A stretch of DNA of 64,000 nt, taken from contig JAJHZJ010000023.1 of assembly GCA_023548195.1 (NCBI GenBank), positions 775,636-839,635 of the forward strand. Reading direction: 5' to 3'. Below the pieces are notes generated by a model. It searched no databases and was not told the origin of the DNA. It saw nothing but the letters and a program-made list of their open reading frames with translations. Origin of the DNA: Bettongia penicillata ogilbyi (taxonomy: Eukaryota; Chordata; Mammalia; Diprotodontia; Potoroidae). Position numbers and translations under genes: made by a program. Of this stretch, positions 19,011 to 31,087 are shown piece after piece (the stretch's first letter is position 1; each line of letters starts with the position of its first letter).

Positions 19011-20424
19011 CAAGGTGAGAACCCCAGTATGTGTCTAATGAAAGACAGATTTACAGGTATTGACAGACAGATGGGAAGGGAAGTAAGGGAGAGCCAAGTA
19101 GGCAGAGGGAGATAGTGGAGAGGCCCAGGTGGGTGGGAGGGAGTGCTGGGAGGATAGACAGACCCTGGTCCTTCTTTACTAAGGGATATTTTGGTATTGG
19201 ATACCCACATACATACACAACATCGGCATCACACATCTGGGCATCCCAGGGGCTTCTGGCACCTAAAGGGTTAAACAGCTTAAGCTCTTTCTCCCTCCCC
19301 TCCCCAGGTCACCCCAAGGAGAGAGGAAGTGTGGGGATGCCCCAACAATGGATCCTCTTGTCTACCCTGGCCTCAGATTCCTAAGGGGGGAGAGCAGAGG
19401 GCCGGAAGGGTCAAAGGCTACCCTGTCCCCATCCCCCATCTCTGGAAGCTACAGGCCTCCACTGGAGGAGGAAGACTATATAATGAGACTGAGAGCAAGG
19501 GGGAGTCATCAAGACACTGAGGGGAGGAGAGATGAAATGGGGGCAGAAATCCCCAGCCCTGGCCCCTCTCATGAGCCTGGCCCTAAGCACTGAGCTCCCT
19601 CAGGAAGCTGCCCCTCCCCTCTGGTCCCACACAAAGACATGTAGGAACACACATACATATACATGGATGATTCACATGCAGGTACACACATCCATTCACA
19701 CAGATATCATAGGCAGGGTTGACCTGGCCCAGGAATGGGAACCTGACTTCCCAGAGTATCAGAGAGATCCCAGAAGTCTCCCGTCTCAGTCCCACACCTC
19801 ACCCCAGGGGCCAAAGCTCACGAATTAATCAGATGAGACCCCAAGTAAGCACTAAAACACAGGCTTGAACTGGAGGTCTGCAACTGCCATGGGCAGGCAC
19901 ACTGGCACCTATTCAGTCTTCAGGTCCATCAGGACCGATTCACCAAGATCCCCAAAGACTCCCACAAACACACAAGAACACATTCCAAGGTATGTACAGG
20001 AACATATACCAATATATAAACATGCAGGCAGAAAAAAAGGGCAGCATTCCCTCCCCCACATTCACAACCAAATTTGCACAATTTATAATATCCTGCCAGA
20101 TTCTACCATGAAAACTGCCATCATGGCAAGATTGAGGCACCCCTCTCCCCCTTTCCCTAGCGCCAAGCCATCTGGGAGATCGGGCAGCAGGGCTAGGCCA
20201 GAAAGAGTTCCTGGGTCCTTGGCAGCCGCAGTTGGGTGGAGGACAGAGCATATGGCGTCAGAGCGTGCCAAGGATCAAGGTGCCTTGACAACTGGGCCCC
20301 TTGCCTTCTTCTTTCAGTCCCCCGGCTGAGTTACCTAGGTGCTACCACCTCATCCCCAATCCCCCTCCCAGATTCCCCCTCCCCAAGCAGCAGGGTGCCA
20401 ACCTAGCCTGCTGTCTGGGTGGGA

Positions 20425-20475
20425 GACAGCTAATTATTATCATTAGATTGTTACCAGTACTATAGTTAATTGGAT
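20425..20475. promoter_or_regulatory. ATTA-rich homeodomain-type cluster
   Basis: GCTAATTATTATCATTAG (about 20429-20446) and GTTAATTGG (about 20465-20473) give four or more TAAT/ATTA cores in 45 bp, bracketed by AGACAG and CAGACAG (SMAD-type) motifs. The L1 gene of eutherians is reported to have a homeodomain/Pax element responsive to BMP signalling; that this is the counterpart is only inference. Confidence 0.35.
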
Positions 20476-20707
20476 GCCTGTTGTCTCTGCCAGACAGTCT
20501 CCCCCTACTTCCTGAGGTTTCTTCCTTCCTACAAGAATCCCAAAGCCCCTTAGAAGCTGGGGTCCTAGGGGAAAGATGAAAACTGAGTTTGGGGAAAGGA
20601 GTGGCAGACAGGTATGGAACCCATAGGTTATAGGTAGGGGAGAAAGGGACCTGGGAAGTGAATAAACTTCACCTATTTCAAAACCAACTAAGGGAATAAT
20701 CCCAGGT

Positions 20708-20734
20708 GGGGGGTAGGGGGGTCGGGGGTGGGGG
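20708..20734 (+). other. G-quadruplex-forming motif
   Basis: Four G-runs of at least five bases with loops of one or two bases: GGGGGG-TA-GGGGGG-TC-GGGGG-T-GGGGG. Confidence 0.7.
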
Positions 20735-21184
20735 TTCTAGAAAGCCTTTCTTATCCAGAAACTCCCCTCTCTTTCAGTCCTATGCTGCCCTATTTCTGGG
20801 GCTGCCCCAGGCCTCTGTGTCTAGGACTCCACCCCAAAAAATGGGAAAGATACTTAAGGGAGGGGGTCGAGGGTAAGAGACAAGGGGACATAAGTTAAGG
20901 CGTTCCAAGGATGTGCTCCCCTTCATTGGTTAAGTCAGTGGCTCTCCCCCTGTTCCTGATATCTCAGTCCATACTGATGTGCAGTCCCAGGATTCTCACT
21001 TGGGGGACAGTTGGGATGGTGGGGGAGGAGGGAAGACAAATGTATGGGAGCAGAAGAAGAGGAAGGGGGAGGTCACTTCTGTCTCCCCATCCCCACACAC
21101 CTTCTTTTGGAGATGGACAGGAAGGTGCGATATGTCTAGAGTGTAAGTCTACTAACCAGAAGGGTTCTAGTTCAGATGGTATTC

Positions 21185-21560
21185 TCCCTTAGAAAGGAAG
21201 GAAAGAGAAAGAGAGGGAGGAGAAGAAGAAGAAGAAAGACATAGGGATAGGCAAAATAGAAGAGAAAAGTGACTGAGAAGGGAAGAGAGAGAGATGAGAG
21301 ATAGAGGATAAGAAAAGGGATAAGGAGAAAGAGGAGGAAGGAGAGAGGTAGGAGAGACAGGGGACAAATAAGAAAGGGGAGAAGGGATGGTGAGAGAGAG
21401 AAGTGAGGAAAAGAAGCAGCCTCTGGAAGTGGGAGAAAGCCATTTGGTACAGAAGAAGAGAGGGGATAAAGAGAGAGGGGAAAAGACAGAAGGGAAAGGA
21501 GGGGATCAGAGGAGGAGTAGGAAGTGAGAAGGGAAAGGGGAGAGAAAGAGAGGTGTCTGA
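21185..21560. repeat. Polypurine tract
   Basis: About 375 bp nearly all A/G on the plus strand. Confidence 0.85.
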
Positions 21561-22061
21561 TAGCCTGACAGTGGCAGATGGCAGATCAACTTGGCCCTTG
21601 CCTCCATCTCCCATGGTGCCTCTCTGGCACCTAGCTCTAACTCCCTAAATCCCTTCTTTGGAAGCTTTGACCCCAGGGGGGAGAAAGTAGGAGGGCAGCG
21701 GGCCCATGCTTCTGCCAGCAGCCTTTCAAGGTGGCATTGGTCTTGGTAATGTCAGTGGAAGGCTTTCCCCCTCCCTCCCATCCGGAATGCTAAGTTACTT
21801 TCCCATGTCTGCTCCCCAAAGGATTCGATGAGGTAGTCAAAGGATGAGATGCAGGCTCCAAGGCCTCTGAAATTCATTGTGCTTGAGGAGTCCCTGGGAG
21901 GATGGGTCCTGAGAAGGAGGATCACGTAACAGCCATTCTCAGAAGAGAAGAGTTTATAGCTGGATGGGAGTCAAAATCTGTATGGGAACGCTTACCATTT
22001 CCTGAAACTGCCCAACCCCAATGTCCCTCCCACCCCCAGACAGGCAAGTTGATTTGTGTAG

Positions 22062-22115
22062 ATATGCGCATGCGTGTGCGCACACGCGTGTGCACGCGCA
22101 CACACACACACACAC
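22062..22115. repeat. Alternating purine-pyrimidine tract (Z-DNA type)
   Basis: 54 bp alternate strictly, starting ATATGCGCATGCGTGTGCGC and ending in a CA run. The CG-rich centre makes it a good Z-DNA candidate. Confidence 0.8.
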
Positions 22116-23339
22116 CTAACCACATGCCAGGCTCCTATAAATGAACCAAGAGACGATGAGCAGGCCCCAAGCCCTAAGCCTGTTTACCCCAGTTATTGAG
22201 GACAGGTCTACACTGGAGCCAACCATAACATTCCCTTCCCCCCAGGCACTCCACTCAGATCTCAAGGCTTAAGGACCTTGGGGGCTCTGGTTTTGTCAAC
22301 CTCCCAGAATCAGAAACCACCACCAGCATCCTCTGGGCTTTAAAGCCAGAGGAGCTGGTTTCCCTATTGCTCACATCCAAAAGATGCTTGAATGTGAAGC
22401 CTGGCCCCTTGGGGGCTGTCCACACACTTTCGATCAGTCTGATCAACATAGGCCTCCCATCCTCCTCCTCATCCACTGTACAGCTACTAGCCTCTTTAAG
22501 AAAGCCCCCTCCCCACCATGGCCATCCCATCTGACCTGGGCATTCATTCCCCATTTGACAGCCGAGGAAACTGAAGGCCAGGGAAGGGAAAAAGCTTGCC
22601 CGGAGTTGAGCAGCCAATAAGTGGCTGAAACAGTGTGGTGTCCACTATGCCCCTGTCTGCCATGCCATGCTGCCTGAAATCCCACCACTAAAAATGTCCA
22701 TGTTTGGGCAGAAGCACTGTCCAAATGTTATTGTTCTCTGCCAAGGGAAGGGATGGTTTCACTGCCTTCAGCCCTAGTCAGACCCTCTGAAAGACTGGGT
22801 TCAGTCCTGGGGACCTCAATTCAGAGGGGACATTGATAAGCAGAAGATGGGTGGGGAGGAGACTGGAGCCCACGAGATCCAAGGAAGGTGCAGTTGAAGA
22901 GATGGGAGGGTTAGCCTGGAGAAGCCGCAGAAGGACGTGCTGGCTGAGTTATATAAAGGACCTCAGGTAAGATTGGGGCTAGTCTTGCCAGGTCCCAAAG
23001 GACAGACCTGGGAACAATGTGGGGCATTTCAGACAGGGAGAATACAGATGAGCTCAGGAAATACCTCTTAACCAAACCTTCTAGTGCCCCCTCAAAAGTG
23101 CAATGGACCCCATTGGGAGGTAGTGAGATTCCCATCACTGGAGGACCATTTGGGATATCAGCTGAAGGGCTTCCTTCCAAGGTACAGACCAGACCAGGGG
23201 GATTCCTGAGGTCCTGCCCTGTGATCCCTGGAACTTGTATAATGGACAGTGCCTACAGCTCTGGGGACCAGGCTGGAGGAACAAGTGGCAACCATTTCCT
23301 GGTATTTATTATGTGCAAGCCCTTGGGCTATGCTCTACT

Positions 23340-23366
23340 GGGGGCTGGGGGGCTTGGGGTGGGGGG
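23340..23366 (+). other. G-quadruplex-forming motif
   Basis: GGGGG-CT-GGGGGG-CTT-GGGG-T-GGGGGG, four long G-runs with short loops. Confidence 0.7.
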
Positions 23367-23849
23367 AAAGAGGAGTGTGGAATCTCCCAGGGCTAGGGAG
23401 CCAGGCCTCACCCAAAGGCCCCTATAGTGATTAGTATGTAGAGAGGCCTACATGCAGAAGAAAGCACTGGGGATTTGGGAGCTGGGGTGGGCATGGTGTG
23501 GGGGGCTAACAGGGAGGCTTCTTGGAGAAGGAAACAGCAGAGAGGGCCTTGGAAGGAGGAGGGGAGCAGGTCCTATAATCGCCATTGTCCACCTCCACTA
23601 GGGCACACAAAGCAACCTCTTTCCTCTGTGCTCTCAGGAGGCCTCTGGGGTGGGAAGTGGGGGCAGTTTGATGCTACCTCCCCATAAGAAGAGTGGACAT
23701 CCTTCATCCCAGCAGCTGAAGGCCAAAATTTGGTCAGATGCCTTGATGACTTCCCAACATCCCCCCAGTTTCTAGGCCACTTGACGTCCCTGATGTTAAT
23801 TAAACCTGTTGGGCAAGAGGTGGGGGGTGGGCGCACAAGACAGAATTAG

Positions 23850-24135
23850 AGAGGAGCTTGGGGGCCAGAGATAGAAAGGAAAGCCCAGTGAGAGGGAGGG
23901 AGAGGAGAGAAAGATGGAGCCAGAAAGAGGAACTGAGGGAAGCAGGTGGAGGGGGCAAAGAGCGAGACTGAAGGAGTTATGGAGAGAGGGAGGGAGCTGC
24001 ACAGGAGGGGAGGGATAAGAGACAGATATGGAGAAACAGACACACCCAGTGGCTGAAGAAGCAGCAGTGGAGGAGAAGGGATGGAAGGAGGGGAAGGGGG
24101 GAGGCAGAGGAGGAGGAATAGGAGGAGGGGTGGGG
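23850..24135. repeat. Polypurine tract
   Basis: Mostly A/G on the plus strand, including GGAGGAGGAATAGGAGGAGG near its end. Confidence 0.8.
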
Positions 24136-24616
24136 GGAGACTGGCACACTGGCTGATAGACACAAGACAGGAAGCCCCTCCACCCTGATGACCAGACTGC
24201 CTGACAAACCAAAAAAGAAATCATCCTTGGGGGATGGGAAGAAAAAATTTGCCTTCTGCCTCAGACACATGATCCTCTCTGTGCCCCCCCCCTTGCCCTT
24301 ACCCCTCCCTTTCAACCCATCCCTAAAGCATCTCTGCCCCTTCTCCATTCTGTGGCCTAGATGCTAAACGAGTAAAATGGGAGGGGCCCTGGGAGGATTA
24401 GGGATTGGGTAGTGTCCCCAGACCTTCCCACACTCTTTCCAACACAATCGGAAAGGCCTCTCACCTGCTGGAGGTGGCCCCCAGCCAGAATCCTCCCTTA
24501 AGGCAGTAAGGGATGGGGGGAGACCCCTGCTGGGGGTTAGAGGGACAGGGAAAAGGACCAATCAGTTGGGGTGTTCCTCCCAGGATGAAGCAAGCCACAC
24601 CCAGGGCCACACCCTG

Positions 24617-24995
24617 CATACACACACATACACACACACACATACACACACACACTGCGCGCACATGCCAAGATACCTCTCGACCACTCAGTGATGGACT
24701 GAGGGGATTCCACACACACATATTGATACACACAAGCACACACACACACACACACACATACTGGCAACTCACACAGGCAGGCAACACTCATAGGCTTAAA
24801 CACACGCTTCACCCACACATGTATAGACAACACCCAAACGTACACATGTACAAATAAACACTCAGCACACACAGAACTGAGACATTGACACCTGCCCACA
24901 CACACACACACATACACATACACACCAACCACATGACTCACACAGAACTGAGACATGGATACCTGCCCACACACACACACACACACACCTACCAC
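24617..24995. repeat. CA-rich microsatellite cluster
   Basis: Several CA/CACATA runs (24617-24654, 24729-24760, 24896-24925, 24966-24990). A near-identical motif, ACACAGAACTGAGACAT, occurs twice about 70 bp apart (from 24868 and 24940), so part of the array is a tandem duplication. Confidence 0.85.
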
Positions 24996-25531
24996 CCGAT
25001 TCACAGAAACACAGGCATGAACAGACCCAAACATGAGGGAACACACAGAGATACAGGTTCAGGGATGAGCTAAGGGCAACCCTGGCTTTCTCCTGCCCAG
25101 CCCAGTCCCCTGGCTCCCCCTTCTTCCCACTCCATCCCAATCTCCCCTCCTGTCATTGCTCCATCCCCAATCTCCCCCCAGTCTCGTCCCAGCTCCATCC
25201 CCAGTTTCCCCCCACCACCACCCCTCCCGTCCCATCAGTTCTCCATCCCCAGCTGGTTGGGCTCCACCTGCTCCCAGGGCCCAGCAAGGTTCCCCTTCCA
25301 GCTGATGCCAGGCCTTCAGGGTACAGGTCCTTTTCTCCCACCTCAGCTCATGTCCCCTCCCCTCTTTCTGGGCTCCTCCATGCCAGGGCTCCCATCCATG
25401 CCCAGCCTTCTGGGCTCTGCAGGCATCTAGCCCAGCTGCGTGTGTGGAGATGGGGATGTCGCAGCGCTTGGCTGGAGGGAAGAGAGCTGGGGATGCCCTG
25501 AGCTGGGCAATGCCCAGGCGCCACGCCTTAC

Positions 25532-25870
25532 CTCCGGGTGCCCGCCCTGCTTTCACCCAGCCTCGGCAGCTCCCAAGTACCGTCTGCAGCAACCAGCGCC
25601 AGTGGCAGGAAGAGAGATTGGAAGGGGTGGGGGGGAGGGAGTAAGATTACCTCACACCCACATCCACAGTCGGCTTGCTCCTCATCTCTCCTCCTCCCTC
25701 CCCAGCCACCACCCCGGCTCCTGCTTAGTCCCTCCCCCCTCTCCACTTCCCTCCGCCCCCTCCTCATAGCTCTGGAGCATCTCAGCCATCCTGAGCCACC
25801 TCTGGGGCACAGCTGCAGCCTGCCTCCCCTCGTCCCCTCCCCCCCACCTCTAGCAGTCCAGAAGATACCT
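25532..25870 (-). promoter_or_regulatory. L1CAM: Candidate L1CAM non-coding first exon and promoter
   Basis: On the minus strand GGGCACCCGGAG is followed by a strong donor, GTAAGGCG, at 25531. The block is GC-rich with more CpG than its surroundings and lies 14.7 kb upstream of the first coding exon, comparable to the long first intron of mammalian L1CAM. The exon's 5' end and start site cannot be placed, so the right boundary is arbitrary. No TATA box was seen. Confidence 0.4.
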
Positions 25871-26956
25871 ATAGAGCTAGAAGCCCCCACAACCACCCTG
25901 TGCCAGGTGTTGTTAAAATGGCTGTATATTGTGGAGGGAGGAGAAAGAAAGGGGCAGCTATGAGGTGGACAGGAGAGGGGCAATTAGCCTGGACGTCCCT
26001 GGGGGTGGGGAGGGATGCCCCAACTCCCCATACTTACTAGAGCCAAGCCATGCGAGGAAGGAGAAAAGCTAGTGCCCCTAAACCCAAGACTCTCCCTTTA
26101 CTTCCAAGGGAGTCCCCTCTGGAAATCCCGAGAATAGTTTCCCCTAGCTCTCTACTTCTTCCCTGGCCGGACCCTGCACTTCCCCTGTCCTTCTAATAAT
26201 TTTCTCTGCTTTCACCTCCCTAGCCCCCAGCCCCCTTAAGAACTGTCCCCAGGCAATACACTCCCAAAATCTCCATTCACACCCCACCCCCAGTCCATGC
26301 CAATACTCTGATGGCAAAAAAGGAGTCAACCACCTGGAGGGTGAAGGGTGAGATCAAGGAGGGTGGGATTCCCTTGCTTTTTCCTCCTTTCTTCTCTGGG
26401 GGGGGGGCGCGGAATCCTAGGACCCTAAAGGTGCTAGAGACCTAGAGGGCCTTGGCATCCTCTGCTTTGAACATATCGCAGGCATTACATCTCCAGTGGA
26501 GAGCCCAGGTGCTGATTGGTTACTAGGGGGAGAAGGATGAGGGAATTAAGGAGAAGGGATCACCTGCCTCTCCCCCCGGAGCATGCAGGGAAGGAGTGGG
26601 AAAGGGAGAAGCACATTCCCAGAGTGCTCAGACAAGGCCCCCAGGAAGTCTCTCTCCCCGTCCTATATTGGCCCCACCAGGGCTGCAATTACTCAGATTA
26701 CCAGCAGGCTGCAGCATAGGGACAGGAGATTGTTCTCTGAGGGCTGGGGGAGGGGAGAACTTGCCAATGCCCCCTCCCACCTCCCTGCTACCCAGGCTGT
26801 TGAGAGGCTGCTCCCTTGAGACTCACAACCTAGGAGTCATCCTGGGGCCCTTCGCAACAGTTCCAAGATAAGATCTGGCAGGGACTCTAGGAAAGTTAGA
26901 GGGGGTGCTGAGAGTGGGGGAGCCTGGGGCATACCCCATCTCCCATTCCTGGCCTC

Positions 26957-27285
26957 TTTTCTTCATCTCTATAATCTTTCCCTTCAGAATGGGGGTCACC
27001 TAGGGGGGCTAACAAACTGAAAGTGGAGGATTCCTGAGTTTGGAGTCATGCCCTCCCGTCAGACTAGGGTCTCCTTAAATGTGCGACTGTCTCCTCCTGA
27101 CTGGGCATCCCCTTCGTAATAAGGGGTCCCTGAGAGTAGGGATATGTCTCCCCTCAGACTAGGGGCTCCCTGAGGTCAGGGTCCATGTCTCCCCCTCAAA
27201 TTGGAGGCTTCCCACTGGTGGGACTTTAAAAGGGGGATTCATAAGGTAGAGAACCATGTCTCCCCCTCCAACTAAGAAGGGGTCC
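26957..27285. repeat. Second copy of the intron-1 minisatellite segment
   Basis: TTCATCTCTATAATCTTTCC, then AGAATGGGGGTCACCTAGGG and the series of TGTCTCC...GACTAGG blocks follow 17640-17985 in the same order and orientation. This copy has a deletion near 27227 and lacks the more uniform terminal units. Confidence 0.85.
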
Positions 27286-30059
27286 CCCAAACAGACCTGC
27301 CTACCCCTCCACTGGGAGAGAGGGGAATTTAACCTTTTATCTGCTGCAAGGGGAACATGAGAGGGAAACAGGAGAAGTAGGGTTTAGGAAGGGGTAAATG
27401 GGTTAGAGGCCCCAGAAGGGCCCCATTCCTCCTGGCACCAAATGCTGAGGTTTGCTCTCTCCCAGCAGATCCTACCCACCTAATCTTTCAGATCAGCCAA
27501 CCCTCATCTGATGGTGGGGTAGGAAGGCCTGGGGGAAAGATGATAAGATTGGAGGCAGGAGGCATTTTTGATGGGCATGCCTGGTGCTCAGTGGCGCCAG
27601 GGTGACGCCTCAGTCCAGCCCTCAGTCTATCAGGGGACCCCTGTCCCTAGAGGTCTTGAATGCCTCTGGCTCAAGACCAGTCTCCTCTCTCTCTCTTTCC
27701 TCTCTAATAGTTGGAGTGGGTTGGGGAAATGAAGGGAAATTGATACCTTGAGTCAGGCCTAGGGGCCACAGGCCCCATTCTCTTTCCTTTCAATCCCTAT
27801 AGCCACCCCGTTGCACAAATCCCACCTCTGACCTCTGCTTATGCTTACCAGAAAAAGGTGGGGGGACCTAAAACAGCCAAGGCCTCACACACACAGACAT
27901 CCAACAGGTCCCACCACCTGTTCCGAAGTCCTGAGGACACTGTTGTGCAGGGACTGAGCAGGAGATAGGCTTGCGTTTTCCTAGGAACTAGTAGGCCACA
28001 CCCTGCCACATCTTCCTCCCACCCCAATCAGTTGCCGGAATTACCAAACACCCCCCAAGAAACAACAGGAAGGATGGACTCAGTCCTGCTGATCCCACCA
28101 GGCTGAGAGCTGCTGCCATCTCAAAAGGCTGTAACCCTACCTACCCCACCACTGTCCAGCCCCTGCGTCACCTCCTGCAGCCCAATCCCCAGGATTTTGT
28201 CTCCTCATACTTGGATTGAACTGACTTGGAGTTAGCCCCAGTCGAACAGTACATAGTCCATAGAAGCACACATGTTGTCCCATCATTGGGAGCACTGGAA
28301 GGGGACTCAGAGGCCAAGCCTCTCTGGAGAAATGAGCAAGTTGGGGTCCAGAGAGGCAAAAGGACTTGCTCAAAGTCACACAGCAAGTTAATAGCAGAGC
28401 TAGGGACAGAAGCTATGTCAAGTGATATTCAGGTCAGGGCCATTTTCATGCATGTCCCCAGATGCCATGTTGTCTAAGTTTCCACCATCAAAAATTGACT
28501 AATTCAAATGGCATTCAAAGCCAAGTTAGAATGCCACTCAGATCTTAAAAGGACCTGTTTCCTGGGAAGAAAAGTCACTTAATCAGATACCTGAGGGTTC
28601 TGGGAAACAAGCTGAGGTCCAGCTGAGAGGGAACTTCAGATTATAGGGGTGGCCCCCCACCAAGTCTAAAGTAACATTGTCCTCCTGTGTGCTCCAGGAG
28701 GGCTAATAATTTCCCACTCCCAGCCACAGTGGCTCCTCTACTCCTATCTGAGTCAGATCAGGGCCTGTGGCAGGAAGCCAACCACAGTTCAGTAGCTCCA
28801 GAACGCATGGAAAATATTCTCTCACAAAGCCCCAACCCTGGCTCCATTCTGTTCCTACTGCCCTCCCCCACCCCAAAGCTTCCCTGCAGTTCAATCACCC
28901 TGCTGGACAGGCCACTGGCCCAGAGGGGGAAGTAGCTGGGGGGCAGGTGTGAGGAGGGGGTGGGGGTGAGGGAATAGGCCACGGAGCAGCAAGGAAACAT
29001 TCCCACCCCACCCCCACAGCCCTTGACCTTTACTTTCACCCTTCCCCCTTAACCTTTGCCACAGAAAAAGGTCTGTCCTAGAAGGCAAGAGACCAGATGT
29101 TTAAGAGCTGCTCACTCATTTGACTCACTCACTGGGTGAACCTGGACAAGTCCTTTGGACTTCCTCACTATGCCCACTGGAGGATACCTTAGAGATTATA
29201 CAACTCAACTCCCCCATTTTACAGCAGAAGAAACTGAGACCCCAAGAGGGGAAAGGCTTTGCCCAAGATAACACAAAAAGTGAATGGCGAAACAGGGATG
29301 GGAATATCCACAACTCTACTCTCACCATAGCTTTTCCTACAATATTTGTACAAACCCTGAAACTGTTGTGCCTCCCTTTCCATAGCTCCCAAATGGGGGA
29401 AATTGTCTTTATCTTGCCTGGCTCCCAGGGGACAGGAGATTCTCCTGAGCACATGGATGGGGAAAGGGTCCTCACTGCAAGACCACTTCCAGAGGTCTTC
29501 TCATCCATCCTTTTGCCTTCAAGCAGGAGATGCCCCAAAGTGGGAAGGGAGGACCACCTTGGGAATTAGTGCCTCCACCTCACTGGAGGCCTTCACTGGA
29601 GAGAGGGTATAAAGTGGGGTAGTGCTGCTCTGCTTGGAATGGGACTAAATGACCTTTGAGATCCCATTCAGCTCAGGGCTTTGGTGGTCCATTGATGATC
29701 TCACTTCTCCTATGTCCTTTCTACACAACCAAGCCCCAAAATAGAGAGGAGAGATGGTGAACCTGTTCCACTCAGGTGGACCTATTCCACTCAGAGCCAT
29801 GACTATAATCAACATGGTCTGCATTTGGGATTGGGTGGCTCTGCCTCGGATGGGCATTCCTTCATACTTCACACACTGTAACCTTCCCTCCCTTCCCCTC
29901 CCCCACTTCTCTGTCATTTTCTGAGGATGCTGGGAACCAGGAAACCTGAGTTTGAACTTGAGTTCCAACTTTGCCTCTTACTGGCAACGTCATCTCAGGC
30001 ATACATACATCACTGGGATGTACTACTTAATGCCCACATGTAAAAGTAAAGAATAATGA

Positions 30060-30235
30060 CTTCAGAAACAGAAAACCTGTGTTGAAATCCCAGCAACACT
30101 ACTTACTACCTATATTGCCTTGAACAAGTCCCTTTCCTTCTCTGGGCCTCAGTTTCCTCATTTGTAAAATGTGGGCCTTGGACTCACTCAAGTCCCTTCC
30201 AGCTCTAAGTATGGAATCCTATAATTTCATGACTT
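30060..30235 (+). repeat. MIR SINE
   Basis: GAACAAGTCCCTTTCC, GGGCCTCAGTTTCCTCATTT and GTAAAATG mark a MIR element. Confidence 0.75.
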
Positions 30236-31087
30236 CTCAGGGCTAATAATCTATGATTCTGTAACCCCCAGTGGCCTTCTACTGTGGCTCTGGACATTGT
30301 CACCTGATTGCCTTCTACAGAAGATGGGAGTAGGAAAAAGTGAAGAATCTTATCTGCCCTGCTCAGTCCTTCTCACCCCCTAAGGGCAACATCATAGATA
30401 ATGCAGGAAGATAAAGGGATTGCCACTAGGAGCTATTTTCAGAGGGGACAAAAAAACTGGGCTGGCCAGTGAAAGAAATAGGATAGGATTTTTCCAGTAT
30501 GCAGTATTCCCAGTATATTACCCAGTATACTAGTATACCAGCTCTGCTTCCTCTTAGCTTGGGCAAGTCCCTTGGTCTTTCTGGGCTTCAGTTCCCTCAC
30601 CTACAAAATGACAGAGTGAGGTTGAATGAGCCTTTCCAAATCTATGTTTATTCTTTGATTACCAAAGAGCATTTGAGTTGATAAGGGCTCTCCTTCAACC
30701 ACTGTCTCTTAGGGTGTGTGAAGGTGACACCAGATAATTTTGTTTGACAATCCTTTGATTATCAGTATCAATCTAAGTATAAACAGACAGACATATGCTT
30801 GCTCGAGGTGCCACTGCTATCATGGAGGGTGTCTACTGCAGAGTCCAAAGAGAAAAGGACTTTACTGGGGATGGCAAGGTCCTCCAGATGCTCCTAGTTA
30901 ACAGATGCTCCTAGCTATAGGACCCTTTGATAAGATACCTAGCCACTCAAAATGAAACAGTCTAACACTTGCGCATGGAAAAAACCAAGTGGATGAAAAA
31001 TGGTCATTGTCTACCATGTGTAGTTGGATGGGTAGCCCATGAAGTTCGGCCATTAGTACACAGATTTCATATAGACTCTGTAGTTGG

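Larger units (their letters stand above)
10851..25531 (-). other. L1CAM: L1CAM intron 1 (presumed)
   Basis: If the exon candidate at 25.53 kb is right, this 14.7 kb is intron 1. It contains many purine-rich tracts, MIR fragments (12330-12460 and 15105-15275), CA repeats (16005, 22062, 24617-24990), a GC-rich block 16.2-16.65 kb, the C/G-rich minisatellite 17640-18105, a homeodomain-type AT cluster 20425-20475 and G-quadruplex motifs. I see no coding exon. Confidence 0.5.

Noticed and set aside
25528..25983. 141- and 151-codon frames on opposite strands near 25.5-26.0 kb
   Set aside because: GC-rich promoter-like DNA lacks stops; the composition is low complexity and the strands overlap.
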